Assembly (NCBI GenBank): GCA_019312705.1
Contig: JAFDCW010000086.1
Location: 1-9,708, forward strand
DNA from: Deltaproteobacteria bacterium
GTDB lineage: Bacteria > Myxococcota > Polyangia > Polyangiales > B10-G4
Direction of reading: 5' to 3'
Length of the DNA stretch: 9,708 nt
Part shown: piece by piece, positions 1 to 6,293 of the stretch
Numbering within the stretch: position 1 is the stretch's first letter
How the letters are laid out: the number at the start of each line of letters is the position of its first letter
The notes under the pieces: generated by a model
What the model was told of the DNA's origin: nothing
The model's input: only the letters and a program-made list of their open reading frames with translations
The model's database searches: none
Translations under genes and position numbers: made by a program

Positions 1-794
1 TCCACCGTGGCCTCGAGGAAGATGTCCGAGCCCACCATGAGCTCGACGGCATCTTCGGGGGTGTCGCCTTCGGTGCCCCACATCGTCGCCGAGCAGAGCG
101 CGCGCCCGGAGGTGCAGCGGGCGGCATCGTAGTCGTAGACGTGATAGTCGGGGTTCGACTCGGCCTGAGAGGCCCCGATGCTGCGGTCGCGGAGGGCCCA
201 GCCGTTCCACATGTTGCCGACGGGGACCTCGCTCGCCAGGGAGTCGCGTCCGAGGAAGAGGAAGAACGACGCGTTGGCTCGGTCGGCGCCGGACGGGAAA
301 CGGTTCAGGAACATCTGCGACTGGAGCGCCCAGCGGCTGAACGCCGCGTAGCTCGCGTCGTTTGCGTAGACGTCACGGAGTTGGTCGCGGAAGTCCCGGA
401 TGTGCCCGACCTGAGAGAACTGGTTCGAGTTGGAGAACAGGAAATGGTCGGCGTCTTTGAGGAGGTTGATCCATACGTAGGGCCGCTCCCCGGCCGTATG
501 GGCCATCGGGCCCTTGGCCGTGAAGTGGTCGAACATCTCCCCGGCCGTGCGTCCCTCACAGGCGTCGAGGTCTCCGAGGCCTGGGATCACTCCGGTCAGG
601 TCGATCGCGTATCGCCGACAGAGTTGACTGTCGGGGGCGAGTTGGGGCTCGGCGCCGCGTTCGGCCATATAGGAGCGAACCAAGCCGTCCAGGGTCTGAT
701 CTCCCTGGGCTCCCGCGGTGGCGCCAACGGCTCCGGCGATGACCGTCGCGATCACCAACACCGACCCGCGCGGCAAGCGTCGTTCGAGCTTCAT
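1..794 (-). CDS. Exported DUF1549 (PSCyt2)-like protein, C-terminus outside window
   Basis: This reading frame is open from ATG at 794 to the left edge, giving 264 residues and no stop. Residues 1-30 look like a Sec signal peptide: basic start (KLERR), hydrophobic core, and a likely cleavage near AGA-QG, so the protein is exported. Residues 58-71 (LCRRYAIDLTGVIP) resemble the start of DUF1549/PSCyt2 domains, whose typical form is 'RLxLDLTGLPP'. The later 'YVWINLL', 'YAAFSRWALQSQ' and 'LGRDSL...GNMWNGW' stretches fit the same fold loosely. No CXXCH is present in the visible part; Cys are at 59, 79, 227 and 234. An AGAGGT-like ribosome site lies just upstream. It is divergent from a di-heme cytochrome lipoprotein, and DUF1549 is known to occur with PSCyt1 cytochrome domains, often in one polypeptide. 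The biochemical role is unknown. The coding call is firm; the family call is moderate and from memory of the motif. Confidence 0.75.
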   Translation of the reverse strand, partial: MKLERRLPRGSVLVIATVIAGAVGATAGAQGDQTLDGLVRSYMAERGAEPQLAPDSQLCRRYAIDLTGVIPGLGDLDACEGRTAGEMFDHFTAKGPMAHTAGERPYVWINLLKDADHFLFSNSNQFSQVGHIRDFRDQLRDVYANDASYAAFSRWALQSQMFLNRFPSGADRANASFFLFLGRDSLASEVPVGNMWNGWALRDRSIGASQAESNPDYHVYDYDAARCTSGRALCSATMWGTEGDTPEDAVELMVGSDIFLEATV

Positions 795-865
795 CGAGTA
801 CCTCTGGGCGGATGGGTGAGTGGCTGGGGCATGTTTGTTGACGTCGATCAAATGCGGGTTTCAGT

Positions 866-1079
866 TCGGATTCCTTTGCGGTTCATTCGCAGCTTTCGTG
901 CCACCGGCAGCGAGCTCCGCCGGTCGGTGCAAAGCCGGGCTGATCGGCGCTGGAGGGGGGCGGGCCCTGGAACGTGCGATGCGCCTGACCTCACCGGATG
1001 TTCCGCCCCGGCGTCGGCGAGGCGACCTGACGCGCTGTGAGTTGATCGATGACAATCGTTTCCCCATAAAGGAATCCGA
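866..1079. repeat. Perfect 12-bp inverted repeat flanking the divergent region
   Basis: AAAGGAATCCGA occurs on the plus strand at 1068-1079, and its exact reverse complement TCGGATTCCTTT at 866-877. Each copy therefore reads in the direction of transcription of its nearer gene. One copy lies 71 bases before the left-hand ATG (794). The other lies 39 bases before the right-hand ATG (1119) and overlaps the end of the proposed -10 element. Two operator half-sites for shared control of the divergent genes is one reading. Confidence 0.45.
1042..1070 (+). promoter_or_regulatory. Candidate sigma70-like promoter for the cytochrome operon
   Basis: TTGATC (1042-1047) and CATAAA (1065-1070) are separated by exactly 17 bases, each matching four of six consensus positions. 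Transcription would start near 1077. This would leave the purine-rich AAAGGA at 1068-1073 outside the transcript, favouring ATG 1119 over GTG 1083 as the lipoprotein start. Confidence 0.4.
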
Positions 1080-1092
1080 TCGGTGCCGGCAT

Positions 1093-1117
1093 GTGAGTTG
1101 CACAGACAACGACTCAC
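1093..1117 (+). other. Hairpin immediately upstream of the lipoprotein start codon
   Basis: GTGAGTTG (1093-1100) pairs with CGACTCAC (1110-1117) over 8 bp with one U-G wobble and a 9-base loop. It ends one base before ATG 1119. That ATG has no evident Shine-Dalgarno sequence, so the structure may matter for initiation, or it may be chance. Confidence 0.3.
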
Positions 1118-1118
1118 C

Positions 1119-1940
1119 ATGATTTTCCCCCGCCATGCTCTCGCTCTCACGGCAGCCGCGATGCTCACGGCCGGTTGCAATCCCGCGGTCATCAGCGGAT
1201 GGACGGCCGACGGCACCAACCCGGTGTCCGGTGAAGGCACCTCCGTTCCTTTCGGCGACGACGACAGCGGCATGGCGATCGACGACCCCGAGGACCCCGA
1301 GGCGGTCGTCTTCCGCCCCGACATCCAGCAGGACCTCGAGGACGAGGGCTGCCTCACGTGTCACCAGCGCGCGGGTACCCCGATGCAGGTCACGCCCGAG
1401 CCCGGGTCCGAGGGGGAGTGGCGTGACAACTACGATGAAGTGGTCGCCCGAGCGGGTTCCTCGACCGCGAGCCTGCTCATCGACAAGGCCACCGGCGCCG
1501 GCGGCCACGGGGCCTTCCTGGATGCTTCCAGCCCCGTCCTCGCCCGTTGGCGGGCGTGGGTTTCCGGGGGCACGATGTACGAAGACGCAGAGCCCCCGGG
1601 CGATCCTTCGCCGGCATCCACCGACGCCGGCGTGCCCGAGGAGGACGCAGGCACCACGCCTCCGCCGACGGGAGATGACCCCGTCGCCTATACGACGGAC
1701 ATCGCGCCGATCATCGAGTCGAACGGTTGTACGCGCTGCCACGGGAGCTCCGGGAGCTACGACCTGTCCAGTTTCTCCGACGTGATTGGCTCCGGCTCCG
1801 ACGATGTGCCCAACGTCATTGCGGGAGACGCTGATTCGGTCCTCATCGACTACTGCCGCAACGGCCATCAGGGCATCGGATACCGGGACGCGCTCACCGT
1901 CATGGAGTGGGTCGTCGACTGGGGAGCTCGGCAAGAATGA
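1119..1940 (+). CDS. Di-heme c-type cytochrome lipoprotein with duplicated PSCyt1-like domain
   Basis: Predicted 273-residue lipoprotein. Residues 1-20 form a lipoprotein signal ending LTAGC, so Cys20 is the likely lipidated residue. An acidic low-complexity stretch follows, then two heme sites: CLTCH at 78-82 and CTRCH at 204-208. The two halves look like tandem copies: each has 'DI..xL/I..xGCxxCH', later a 'SLLI/VLID' segment, a 'GH' (His130, His250), and a 'W..WV..G/WVVDWGA' end. The copies are joined by a Pro/Asp/Thr-rich linker around 155-187. The layout resembles planctomycete-type cytochrome c (PSCyt1) domains. A role in electron transfer at the periplasmic face of a membrane is inferred; the partner is unknown. 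GTG 1083 is an alternative start with AAAGGA upstream, adding 12 residues before the signal. ATG 1119 gives the better lipoprotein signal. It is first in a likely operon. Confidence 0.85.
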   Translation: MIFPRHALALTAAAMLTAGCNPAVISGWTADGTNPVSGEGTSVPFGDDDSGMAIDDPEDPEAVVFRPDIQQDLEDEGCLTCHQRAGTPMQVTPEPGSEGEWRDNYDEVVARAGSSTASLLIDKATGAGGHGAFLDASSPVLARWRAWVSGGTMYEDAEPPGDPSPASTDAGVPEEDAGTTPPPTGDDPVAYTTDIAPIIESNGCTRCHGSSGSYDLSSFSDVIGSGSDDVPNVIAGDADSVLIDYCRNGHQGIGYRDALTVMEWVVDWGARQE

Positions 1941-1972
1941 CCGTGAAAAGGAACCATTCTGGAGACTCGAAC

Positions 1973-3295
1973 ATGAACCGCGGTAGGTCGAAGTTGCTCC
2001 CGGCTCTCTGCCTCGCGGCGGCCTCGGTGGCCTCGGTGGCCGCGTGGGCCCCGACCGGTGCCCACGCGGACGTCCCCAACGCCAAGGTGCTCTTCATATC
2101 GGCACCCAGCCTGCCGACGTCTCTGCGTCACTCGGTGCCGCGGGTCCTCTCTCGGGAGACGCGGCTCGTGAGCAGGAGCTCGTACGTCACCGCCTCGCGC
2201 AGGAGGAACCTCGCTCCCGCGAACGGCCGCGCCATCCGGCAGGTCGGTGTCCACCAGGGCGCCCACGTCATCGCTGTCGCGGGCTACGGCGGTCGCGGGC
2301 GAAACAGGGTGCTGCGCTTGCGCTACTACCACGGCGGCACCGGCGTCGAACTCCGAGCGCGGACCCACCGCATGCGCGGACAGACAATCACCCCGAGGCT
2401 GCGAGCGGCCATCTTGGCGGACGTGCGACTCGTCGTGTCCAGCGTGCGCAATGGTGGAGACGCCGAAGGCGAACCGGAGCTCCAGTCGAGGGAGCTCGAA
2501 GAGGAAGTCGACGGCGACGACGAGTCACCCCAAGAGACGGAGGCACCCGAACCGCGGGCCGACACTCCGGAAGGGACTGGCGATGCCGCCGCGAACATGA
2601 CGCGAGACTGGGGCTTCGATATCACCGCGGGCTTCGGCTTCGGCCACCGGACGAGCGCCGTCCCGGTGGAGACCGGCGAGGGTCGCTTCGACTCGTCGCC
2701 GTTCGCTGCCGCCCACATGGGTCTCGACATCTGGCTTCGTCCGCTGGACAACAGCTCGTTCCGCCTGGGCCTCAGCACGCGGTACTACTCATCGGTGGGT
2801 CTCTCCGCCCAGGAGCTGCTCGCGGACGGTACGGTCATGTCTGTCGATAGTCACGCCCATGATCTTTCGATTGGTGTGAGCGCGGACCTCGCCTTCACCG
2901 ACGGCGCGCGCGCCCTGCGCATGAACGCCGAGCTCGGTTGGTTCTTCCGCATGCTCGACACCGACGTCTCGATCTCGATGCCCTCGTACCGCCTGTCCGG
3001 TCCCCAATTGCGAGTGGGGTTCTTCCTTCCCCTCGGGGAAAATGTACCCCTGATCCTTGGCGTCACACCCGAGCTCGGCTTGGTCACTTCGGTGAGTGAA
3101 GAGGTTGCCCAGGCCGGCGCGATCAGCGACGGCTTCATCGTCGGCTTCGAGGCTCAGGTCCGGTACGAGCTCATTCCGGAGCTTTCCGCCGACGTCATCT
3201 ACCGCGAGTCCCACGCGATCCTCTCGAGCGATCGAGAAGGCAGCATGAACGATGTCGAGCGTTTCGGTGTGCTGCGGCTGACCTACCGACCTTGA
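1973..3295 (+). CDS. Exported protein with TolB/FlgO-like N-domain, acidic linker and predicted outer-membrane beta-barrel
   Basis: Predicted 440 residues from ATG 1973, preceded by GGAGA at 1961-1965. The frame is also open from upstream ATGs (1907, 1937), but only this start puts the signal peptide at the N-terminus. Residues 1-32 are a Sec signal ending AHA. Residues 34-157 form a compact basic alpha/beta region ('VLFISAPSLP', 'GAHVIAVAGYGG', 'VLRLRYYHGGTGVEL') reminiscent of the TolB/FlgO-like N-domains seen in many myxobacterial envelope proteins. Residues 160-210 are a strongly acidic disordered linker. Residues 212-440 alternate hydrophobic and polar residues in repeated strands ('FDITAGFGFG', 'LDIWLRPL', 'FRLGLSTRYYSS', 'LRVGFFLPL', 'FIVGFEAQVRYEL', 'FGVLRLTYRP'), as in a small outer-membrane barrel. 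Specific function unknown. It starts 32 bases after the cytochrome lipoprotein and is probably co-transcribed with it. Confidence 0.8.
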   Translation: MNRGRSKLLPALCLAAASVASVAAWAPTGAHADVPNAKVLFISAPSLPTSLRHSVPRVLSRETRLVSRSSYVTASRRRNLAPANGRAIRQVGVHQGAHVIAVAGYGGRGRNRVLRLRYYHGGTGVELRARTHRMRGQTITPRLRAAILADVRLVVSSVRNGGDAEGEPELQSRELEEEVDGDDESPQETEAPEPRADTPEGTGDAAANMTRDWGFDITAGFGFGHRTSAVPVETGEGRFDSSPFAAAHMGLDIWLRPLDNSSFRLGLSTRYYSSVGLSAQELLADGTVMSVDSHAHDLSIGVSADLAFTDGARALRMNAELGWFFRMLDTDVSISMPSYRLSGPQLRVGFFLPLGENVPLILGVTPELGLVTSVSEEVAQAGAISDGFIVGFEAQVRYELIPELSADVIYRESHAILSSDREGSMNDVERFGVLRLTYRP

Positions 3296-3354
3296 GTGGG
3301 CCGGGCGCCCAATACCCCATACCCAGGGGACGCCTTTGGCGCTAGGTTCCGCCC

Positions 3355-4677
3355 GTGACCACCGTAGTAATCGTCGCTGGCCTCGTCGGAATCGCGTTGC
3401 TGCTCTCTTTTGCCTGGCGGAGCCTGGAAGGCGCAAGAGAAGAGGCGGCAGTCGACTCCCTCACGGACATGGCGGGCATGGGCGACGTCGTCCCCCCCAG
3501 CCTGCACCCGGTCATCGATGCGAGCCGGTGTGTCGGCTCCGGGGCCTGCGTCCGGGCGTGCCCCGAGCACGACGTGATCGCCATGGTTGAGGGGCAGGCG
3601 CGGTTGATCAATCCGCTCGGCTGCGTAGGTCACGGTGTGTGTGCTGTCGCCTGCGGCTTCGAGGCGATCTCGCTCGTCTTCGGGACGGCGGAGCGCGGTC
3701 TCGAACTGCCCCAGGTGGACCGGCATTTTCAGACGAACCAGCCGGGCGTCTACATCGCCGGCGAGCTCGGAGGCATGGGCTTGATTCGCAACGCCGTGAG
3801 CCAGGGCGCCCAGGCCGCCGCTCACATCGCCGCAGGAGAGCGTCGCGCTCCCGGCGGCGCGGCCGACGTCCTCGACGTCATCGTCGTCGGGGCCGGCCCC
3901 GCCGGCATCAGCGCCACCCTCGGCGCACTGGACGCCGGCCTTCGGGTGGCGGTCATCGAGCGCGAAGCGCTCGGGGGCACCATCCTCCACTACCCGCGGG
4001 CCAAGGTGGTGATGACCGGCGCCCTCGAGTTCCCGAAGTACGGCACCGTCAAGAAGCGCACCATGACCAAGGAGGCCCTCGTCGAGCTCTGGGAGGACAT
4101 CCGCGCCAAGACCGACCTGCCCGTCATCACCGGTGAACTCGTGGAGGCGTTGACCGACGTCGGCGACGGGACCTGGATCGTGCGCTCGAACGCTGGCGAG
4201 CGTCGCGCAGCGAATGTGGTCCTGGCACTCGGCCGTCGAGGCTCACCGCGAAAGCTCGGAGTGCCCGGAGAGAATCTGACGAAGGTCAATTACGGATTGC
4301 TCGAACCCGAGGTGTTCAAGGATCAGCACGTGCTCGTCGTTGGCGGCGGCAACAGCGCGGTCGAGTCTGCTATCGCCCTGGCGGACCTCGGGGGGTGCGC
4401 GTCGGTAGGCATCAGCTACCGGCGGACGGAGTTCGCTCGGTGCCGAGGCGACAACAAAAGGCGCATCGCCGAGCTCATGGCCGAGGGCCGAGTGCGCGCT
4501 TATCTGCCGACCAACGTCGTCCGTGTCGACGAGACTGCGGTTTCCCTGCGGGCCGAGGACGGGAGCACCGAGACCATCCAAAACGACGCGATCATCGTTC
4601 AGATCGGCGGCACCAGCCCCGCGAAGCTGCTCGAGAGCTTCGGGATCCGCATGGTTACGAAGTACGGCGAAGCGTAG
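3355..4677 (+). CDS. Membrane-anchored ferredoxin-flavoprotein oxidoreductase (FAD/NAD(P)H, permuted order)
   Basis: Predicted 440 residues from GTG 3355 (weak ribosome site). Residues 2-21 are a hydrophobic anchor. Residues 56-108 form a two-cluster ferredoxin, CVGSGACVRACP at 59-70 and CVGHGVCAVAC at 90-100. In both motifs the second canonical Cys is replaced (Ser62, His93), a pattern known from [3Fe-4S] ferredoxins. Residues 115-165 ('TNQPGVYIAGELGGMG') match the FAD-binding segment that normally ends thioredoxin-reductase-like flavoproteins. Residues 171-300 carry the N-terminal FAD Rossmann motif GAGPAG (179-184). Residues 325-345 carry the second dinucleotide motif GGGNSA (330-335), followed by YRRTEFARCR, which suggests NADPH. 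There is no CxxC redox pair. The likely role is passing electrons between NAD(P)H, FAD and Fe-S clusters at the cytoplasmic face of the inner membrane. The partner and direction are unknown. It ends 43 bases from a convergent 11-heme cytochrome gene. Confidence 0.88.
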   Translation: MTTVVIVAGLVGIALLLSFAWRSLEGAREEAAVDSLTDMAGMGDVVPPSLHPVIDASRCVGSGACVRACPEHDVIAMVEGQARLINPLGCVGHGVCAVACGFEAISLVFGTAERGLELPQVDRHFQTNQPGVYIAGELGGMGLIRNAVSQGAQAAAHIAAGERRAPGGAADVLDVIVVGAGPAGISATLGALDAGLRVAVIEREALGGTILHYPRAKVVMTGALEFPKYGTVKKRTMTKEALVELWEDIRAKTDLPVITGELVEALTDVGDGTWIVRSNAGERRAANVVLALGRRGSPRKLGVPGENLTKVNYGLLEPEVFKDQHVLVVGGGNSAVESAIALADLGGCASVGISYRRTEFARCRGDNKRRIAELMAEGRVRAYLPTNVVRVDETAVSLRAEDGSTETIQNDAIIVQIGGTSPAKLLESFGIRMVTKYGEA

Positions 4678-4720
4678 GGCTCAGAGCGGGCAGCTGCCAC
4701 CGGCCACGCACATCAGGGTT

Positions 4721-5620
4721 CTATTTGTCGCCATCGGGGTGACAGTCCAGACAGAAGTTCGGGGGGGCGTCGCCGCGGGGATAGTCACCCTCTTCGCGAT
4801 GCTTTTCGTCCATGCGCTCTCGCGTATGTTTCCCGGTGTGGCAGCCGACGCAGTCGGCGTTCGCACCGCCGGCGCTCGGGCCGAGGCTCGGGTCGTGGCA
4901 ATCGAGGCACTCGAAGCCTCCGTGCGGCCCCCTGCCGATCGGGAACGCCCCTTCGGGGTGGGCCGCTTCGAGGGCCGGGGTCCAAGCGTCCGTGGTGTGA
5001 CACGTATTGCACGTGGTCGGGAAGGAGTCGTGGCCGGGGTAGGGGCTGTCGTCGTAGTCCGTCCGGTGGCACCCGACGCAATCCCGGGGCGTGCCGGCGT
5101 AGACCGGCGGGGTGCCGGCGTGGCAGCTGCCGCAGGGCGTCACGAGGTGGGCGCCGTCGAGGATCCAGGGGTGATCGAAGATGGAGGGCCGCCACCCGGC
5201 GTCGGAGTGGCAGCTCGCGCAGTCGGTCGGGTAGCCCGCATGGGGCGGCATGGTGGCCGCGTCGTAGTCCCCTTGGTGGCAGCCGACGCATTCGCCCGGC
5301 GTATCCCCGGGGCGGAAGCCGACGGTGTGGCAGTCGGTGCACGGGAGCTCGGCGTGGCGGTTCTGGAGGACGAACCATTCGTGGTTGATGGCCACGGCGG
5401 GCACCCAGGCAAGCTGCGTGTGGCAGTCTCCACAGGTCTCCGGGAAGAGGCCGCCGTGGGGGGGGAGCGTCGTGGCTTCGTACTCGGGGAGGTGGCAGGC
5501 GGCGCACTCTTCTTGGCTCACCTGGATGGCTCCGTGGCGCCCTTCCTGGCAAGCCACCCCCGCCGTCGCCGCAGCGATGAACGCCCCGACGACGATCCAT
5601 TTCGGTGCTTTTGGCGTCAT
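4721..5620 (-). CDS. Undecaheme (11 CXXCH) c-type cytochrome, probable lipoprotein
   Basis: Predicted 299 residues from ATG 5620, preceded by AAGGG at good spacing. Residues 1-24 are a signal with a hydrophobic core. Cys24 could be lipidated, but the box (GVAC) is imperfect. Heme sites start at Cys 39, 63, 94, 111, 134, 163, 181, 204, 238, 257 and 290. They fall into three triheme units about 70-76 residues apart plus a final diheme unit. Each full unit reads CxxCH, then P-H, then CxxCH, W-P and His, then His and CxxCH. Outside the heme motifs there is almost exactly one extra His per heme (55, 80, 89, 127, 150, 158, 197, 221, 233, 265, 274), which suggests bis-His coordination throughout. 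This is a periplasmic or surface electron conduit of the cytochrome c7/NapC-NrfH-like CXXCH class. Its partner is unknown. Maturation needs a cytochrome c assembly system, which is not in this window. Confidence 0.93.
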   Translation of the reverse strand: MTPKAPKWIVVGAFIAAATAGVACQEGRHGAIQVSQEECAACHLPEYEATTLPPHGGLFPETCGDCHTQLAWVPAVAINHEWFVLQNRHAELPCTDCHTVGFRPGDTPGECVGCHQGDYDAATMPPHAGYPTDCASCHSDAGWRPSIFDHPWILDGAHLVTPCGSCHAGTPPVYAGTPRDCVGCHRTDYDDSPYPGHDSFPTTCNTCHTTDAWTPALEAAHPEGAFPIGRGPHGGFECLDCHDPSLGPSAGGANADCVGCHTGKHTRERMDEKHREEGDYPRGDAPPNFCLDCHPDGDK

Positions 5621-5678
5621 TCCGTACCCTTCAGTCTATCCCCAAACCTGTGAGTCGCCCGAGGTATCCTTCCTGCTC

Positions 5679-6293
5679 ATGTTTCCTGACCGCCGCCTCG
5701 ACTTTCCAGCGACTCAGCGCAACGCCGCTGCAATATTCGACGTTCTCCGCCGCGTTCTCCCGTCCGAGGGGCTAATCTTGGAGATCGGAAGCGGAAGCGG
5801 ACAGCATGGTGCGGAATTTGCTCCACAATTATTGGCCCACCGGTGGCAGTCGAGCGACCCCGACCCCGACCACGTGCAAAGCATCGACGCGTGGCGGGCC
5901 CACCTCGGCGCCGAGAATCTCCTGCCCGCCCTCCGTCTCGACGTGACCGAGCGGCCGTGGCCCGTCGAGCGAGCGGAGGCAATAGTGTGCTGCAACGTAG
6001 TCCACATTGCCCCTTGGGACGTGGCCCTGGCCCTCTTCGGGGGCGCTCGGGAGGTCTTGCCGGAAGGGGGCCTGCTCTACCTCTACGGGCCCTTCCTGCG
6101 CGAGGAAGTGCCGACCACGGCGAGCAATCTGCGCTTCGACGCAAGCCTCCGGCGCCGGGACCCGCGATGGGGAGTCCGGGACCTCCGGGAGGTGCGTGAG
6201 GCGGCCGCGACCGAGGGCCTCGACTTCATCGAATTCGTCGAGATGCCGGCGAACAACTTGTCGGTGATCTTTCGCAAGCGAGCTGCTTCGTGA
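5679..6293 (+). CDS. DUF938 family SAM-dependent methyltransferase-like protein
   Basis: Predicted 204 residues. The frame is open far upstream (antisense to the cytochrome gene), but the family's N-terminus (DFPATQRNAAAIFDVL) fits ATG 5679. GAGGT at 5661-5665 is a distant, weak ribosome site. Motif I of the SAM-binding Rossmann fold is LEIGSGSGQH (34-43). The acidic strand end is WQSSD (56-60), and CNVVHIAPW (105-113) and YGPF (136-139) are DUF938 signatures. RRRDPRWGVRDL (158-169) and VEMPANNLSVIF (187-198) are also conserved in the family. The length equals that usual for DUF938. The substrate is unknown for the family, and no methylated target is suggested here. It is divergent from the 11-heme gene, with only 58 bases between starts, and overlaps the next gene's start by one base (TGATG), so the two are likely translationally coupled. 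Confidence 0.93.
   Translation: MFPDRRLDFPATQRNAAAIFDVLRRVLPSEGLILEIGSGSGQHGAEFAPQLLAHRWQSSDPDPDHVQSIDAWRAHLGAENLLPALRLDVTERPWPVERAEAIVCCNVVHIAPWDVALALFGGAREVLPEGGLLYLYGPFLREEVPTTASNLRFDASLRRRDPRWGVRDLREVREAAATEGLDFIEFVEMPANNLSVIFRKRAAS

Larger units (their letters stand above)
795..1118. promoter_or_regulatory. Divergent intergenic region between DUF1549-like gene and cytochrome operon
   Basis: These 324 bases separate two divergent genes and hold no convincing coding frame. The visible structure is a perfect 12-bp inverted repeat (866-877 and 1068-1079), a sigma70-like promoter facing right (1042-1070), and a hairpin directly before the right-hand start codon (1093-1117). No clear promoter was found for the left-hand gene. 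Confidence 0.6.

Noticed and set aside
1091..1096. Start-stop minimal reading frame ATG TGA
   Set aside because: Spacing from the purine-rich AAAGGA (17 bases) is too long, and it would lie inside the alternative coding start; likely chance.
861..1934. Long minus-strand open frame (357 codons) over the di-heme lipoprotein gene
   Set aside because: It is antisense to a gene with clear signal and heme motifs. It has low-complexity Arg/Gly/Val composition typical of shadow frames in GC-rich DNA, and no recognisable domain.
1119..3295. MtrCAB-type porin-cytochrome conduit
   Set aside because: The predicted barrel (about 230 residues) is far smaller than an MtrB-like porin, and the adjacent lipoprotein has only two hemes.
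3296..3354. Terminator or internal promoter between barrel and flavoprotein genes
   Set aside because: Only short stems (GGGCGCCC palindrome, CGCC/GGCG) are present, with no T-run and no convincing -35/-10 pair. Read-through as one operon is simpler.
4678..4720. Terminator at the palindrome GGCAGCTGCC (4689-4698)
   Set aside because: A perfect palindrome without a loop gives at most a 3-bp stem, and there is no T-run on either strand.
4523..5653. Long plus-strand open frame (376 codons) across the multiheme gene
   Set aside because: It is antisense to eleven CXXCH motifs and also overlaps the end of the flavoprotein gene. Its Val/Gly/Arg-rich product is a shadow.
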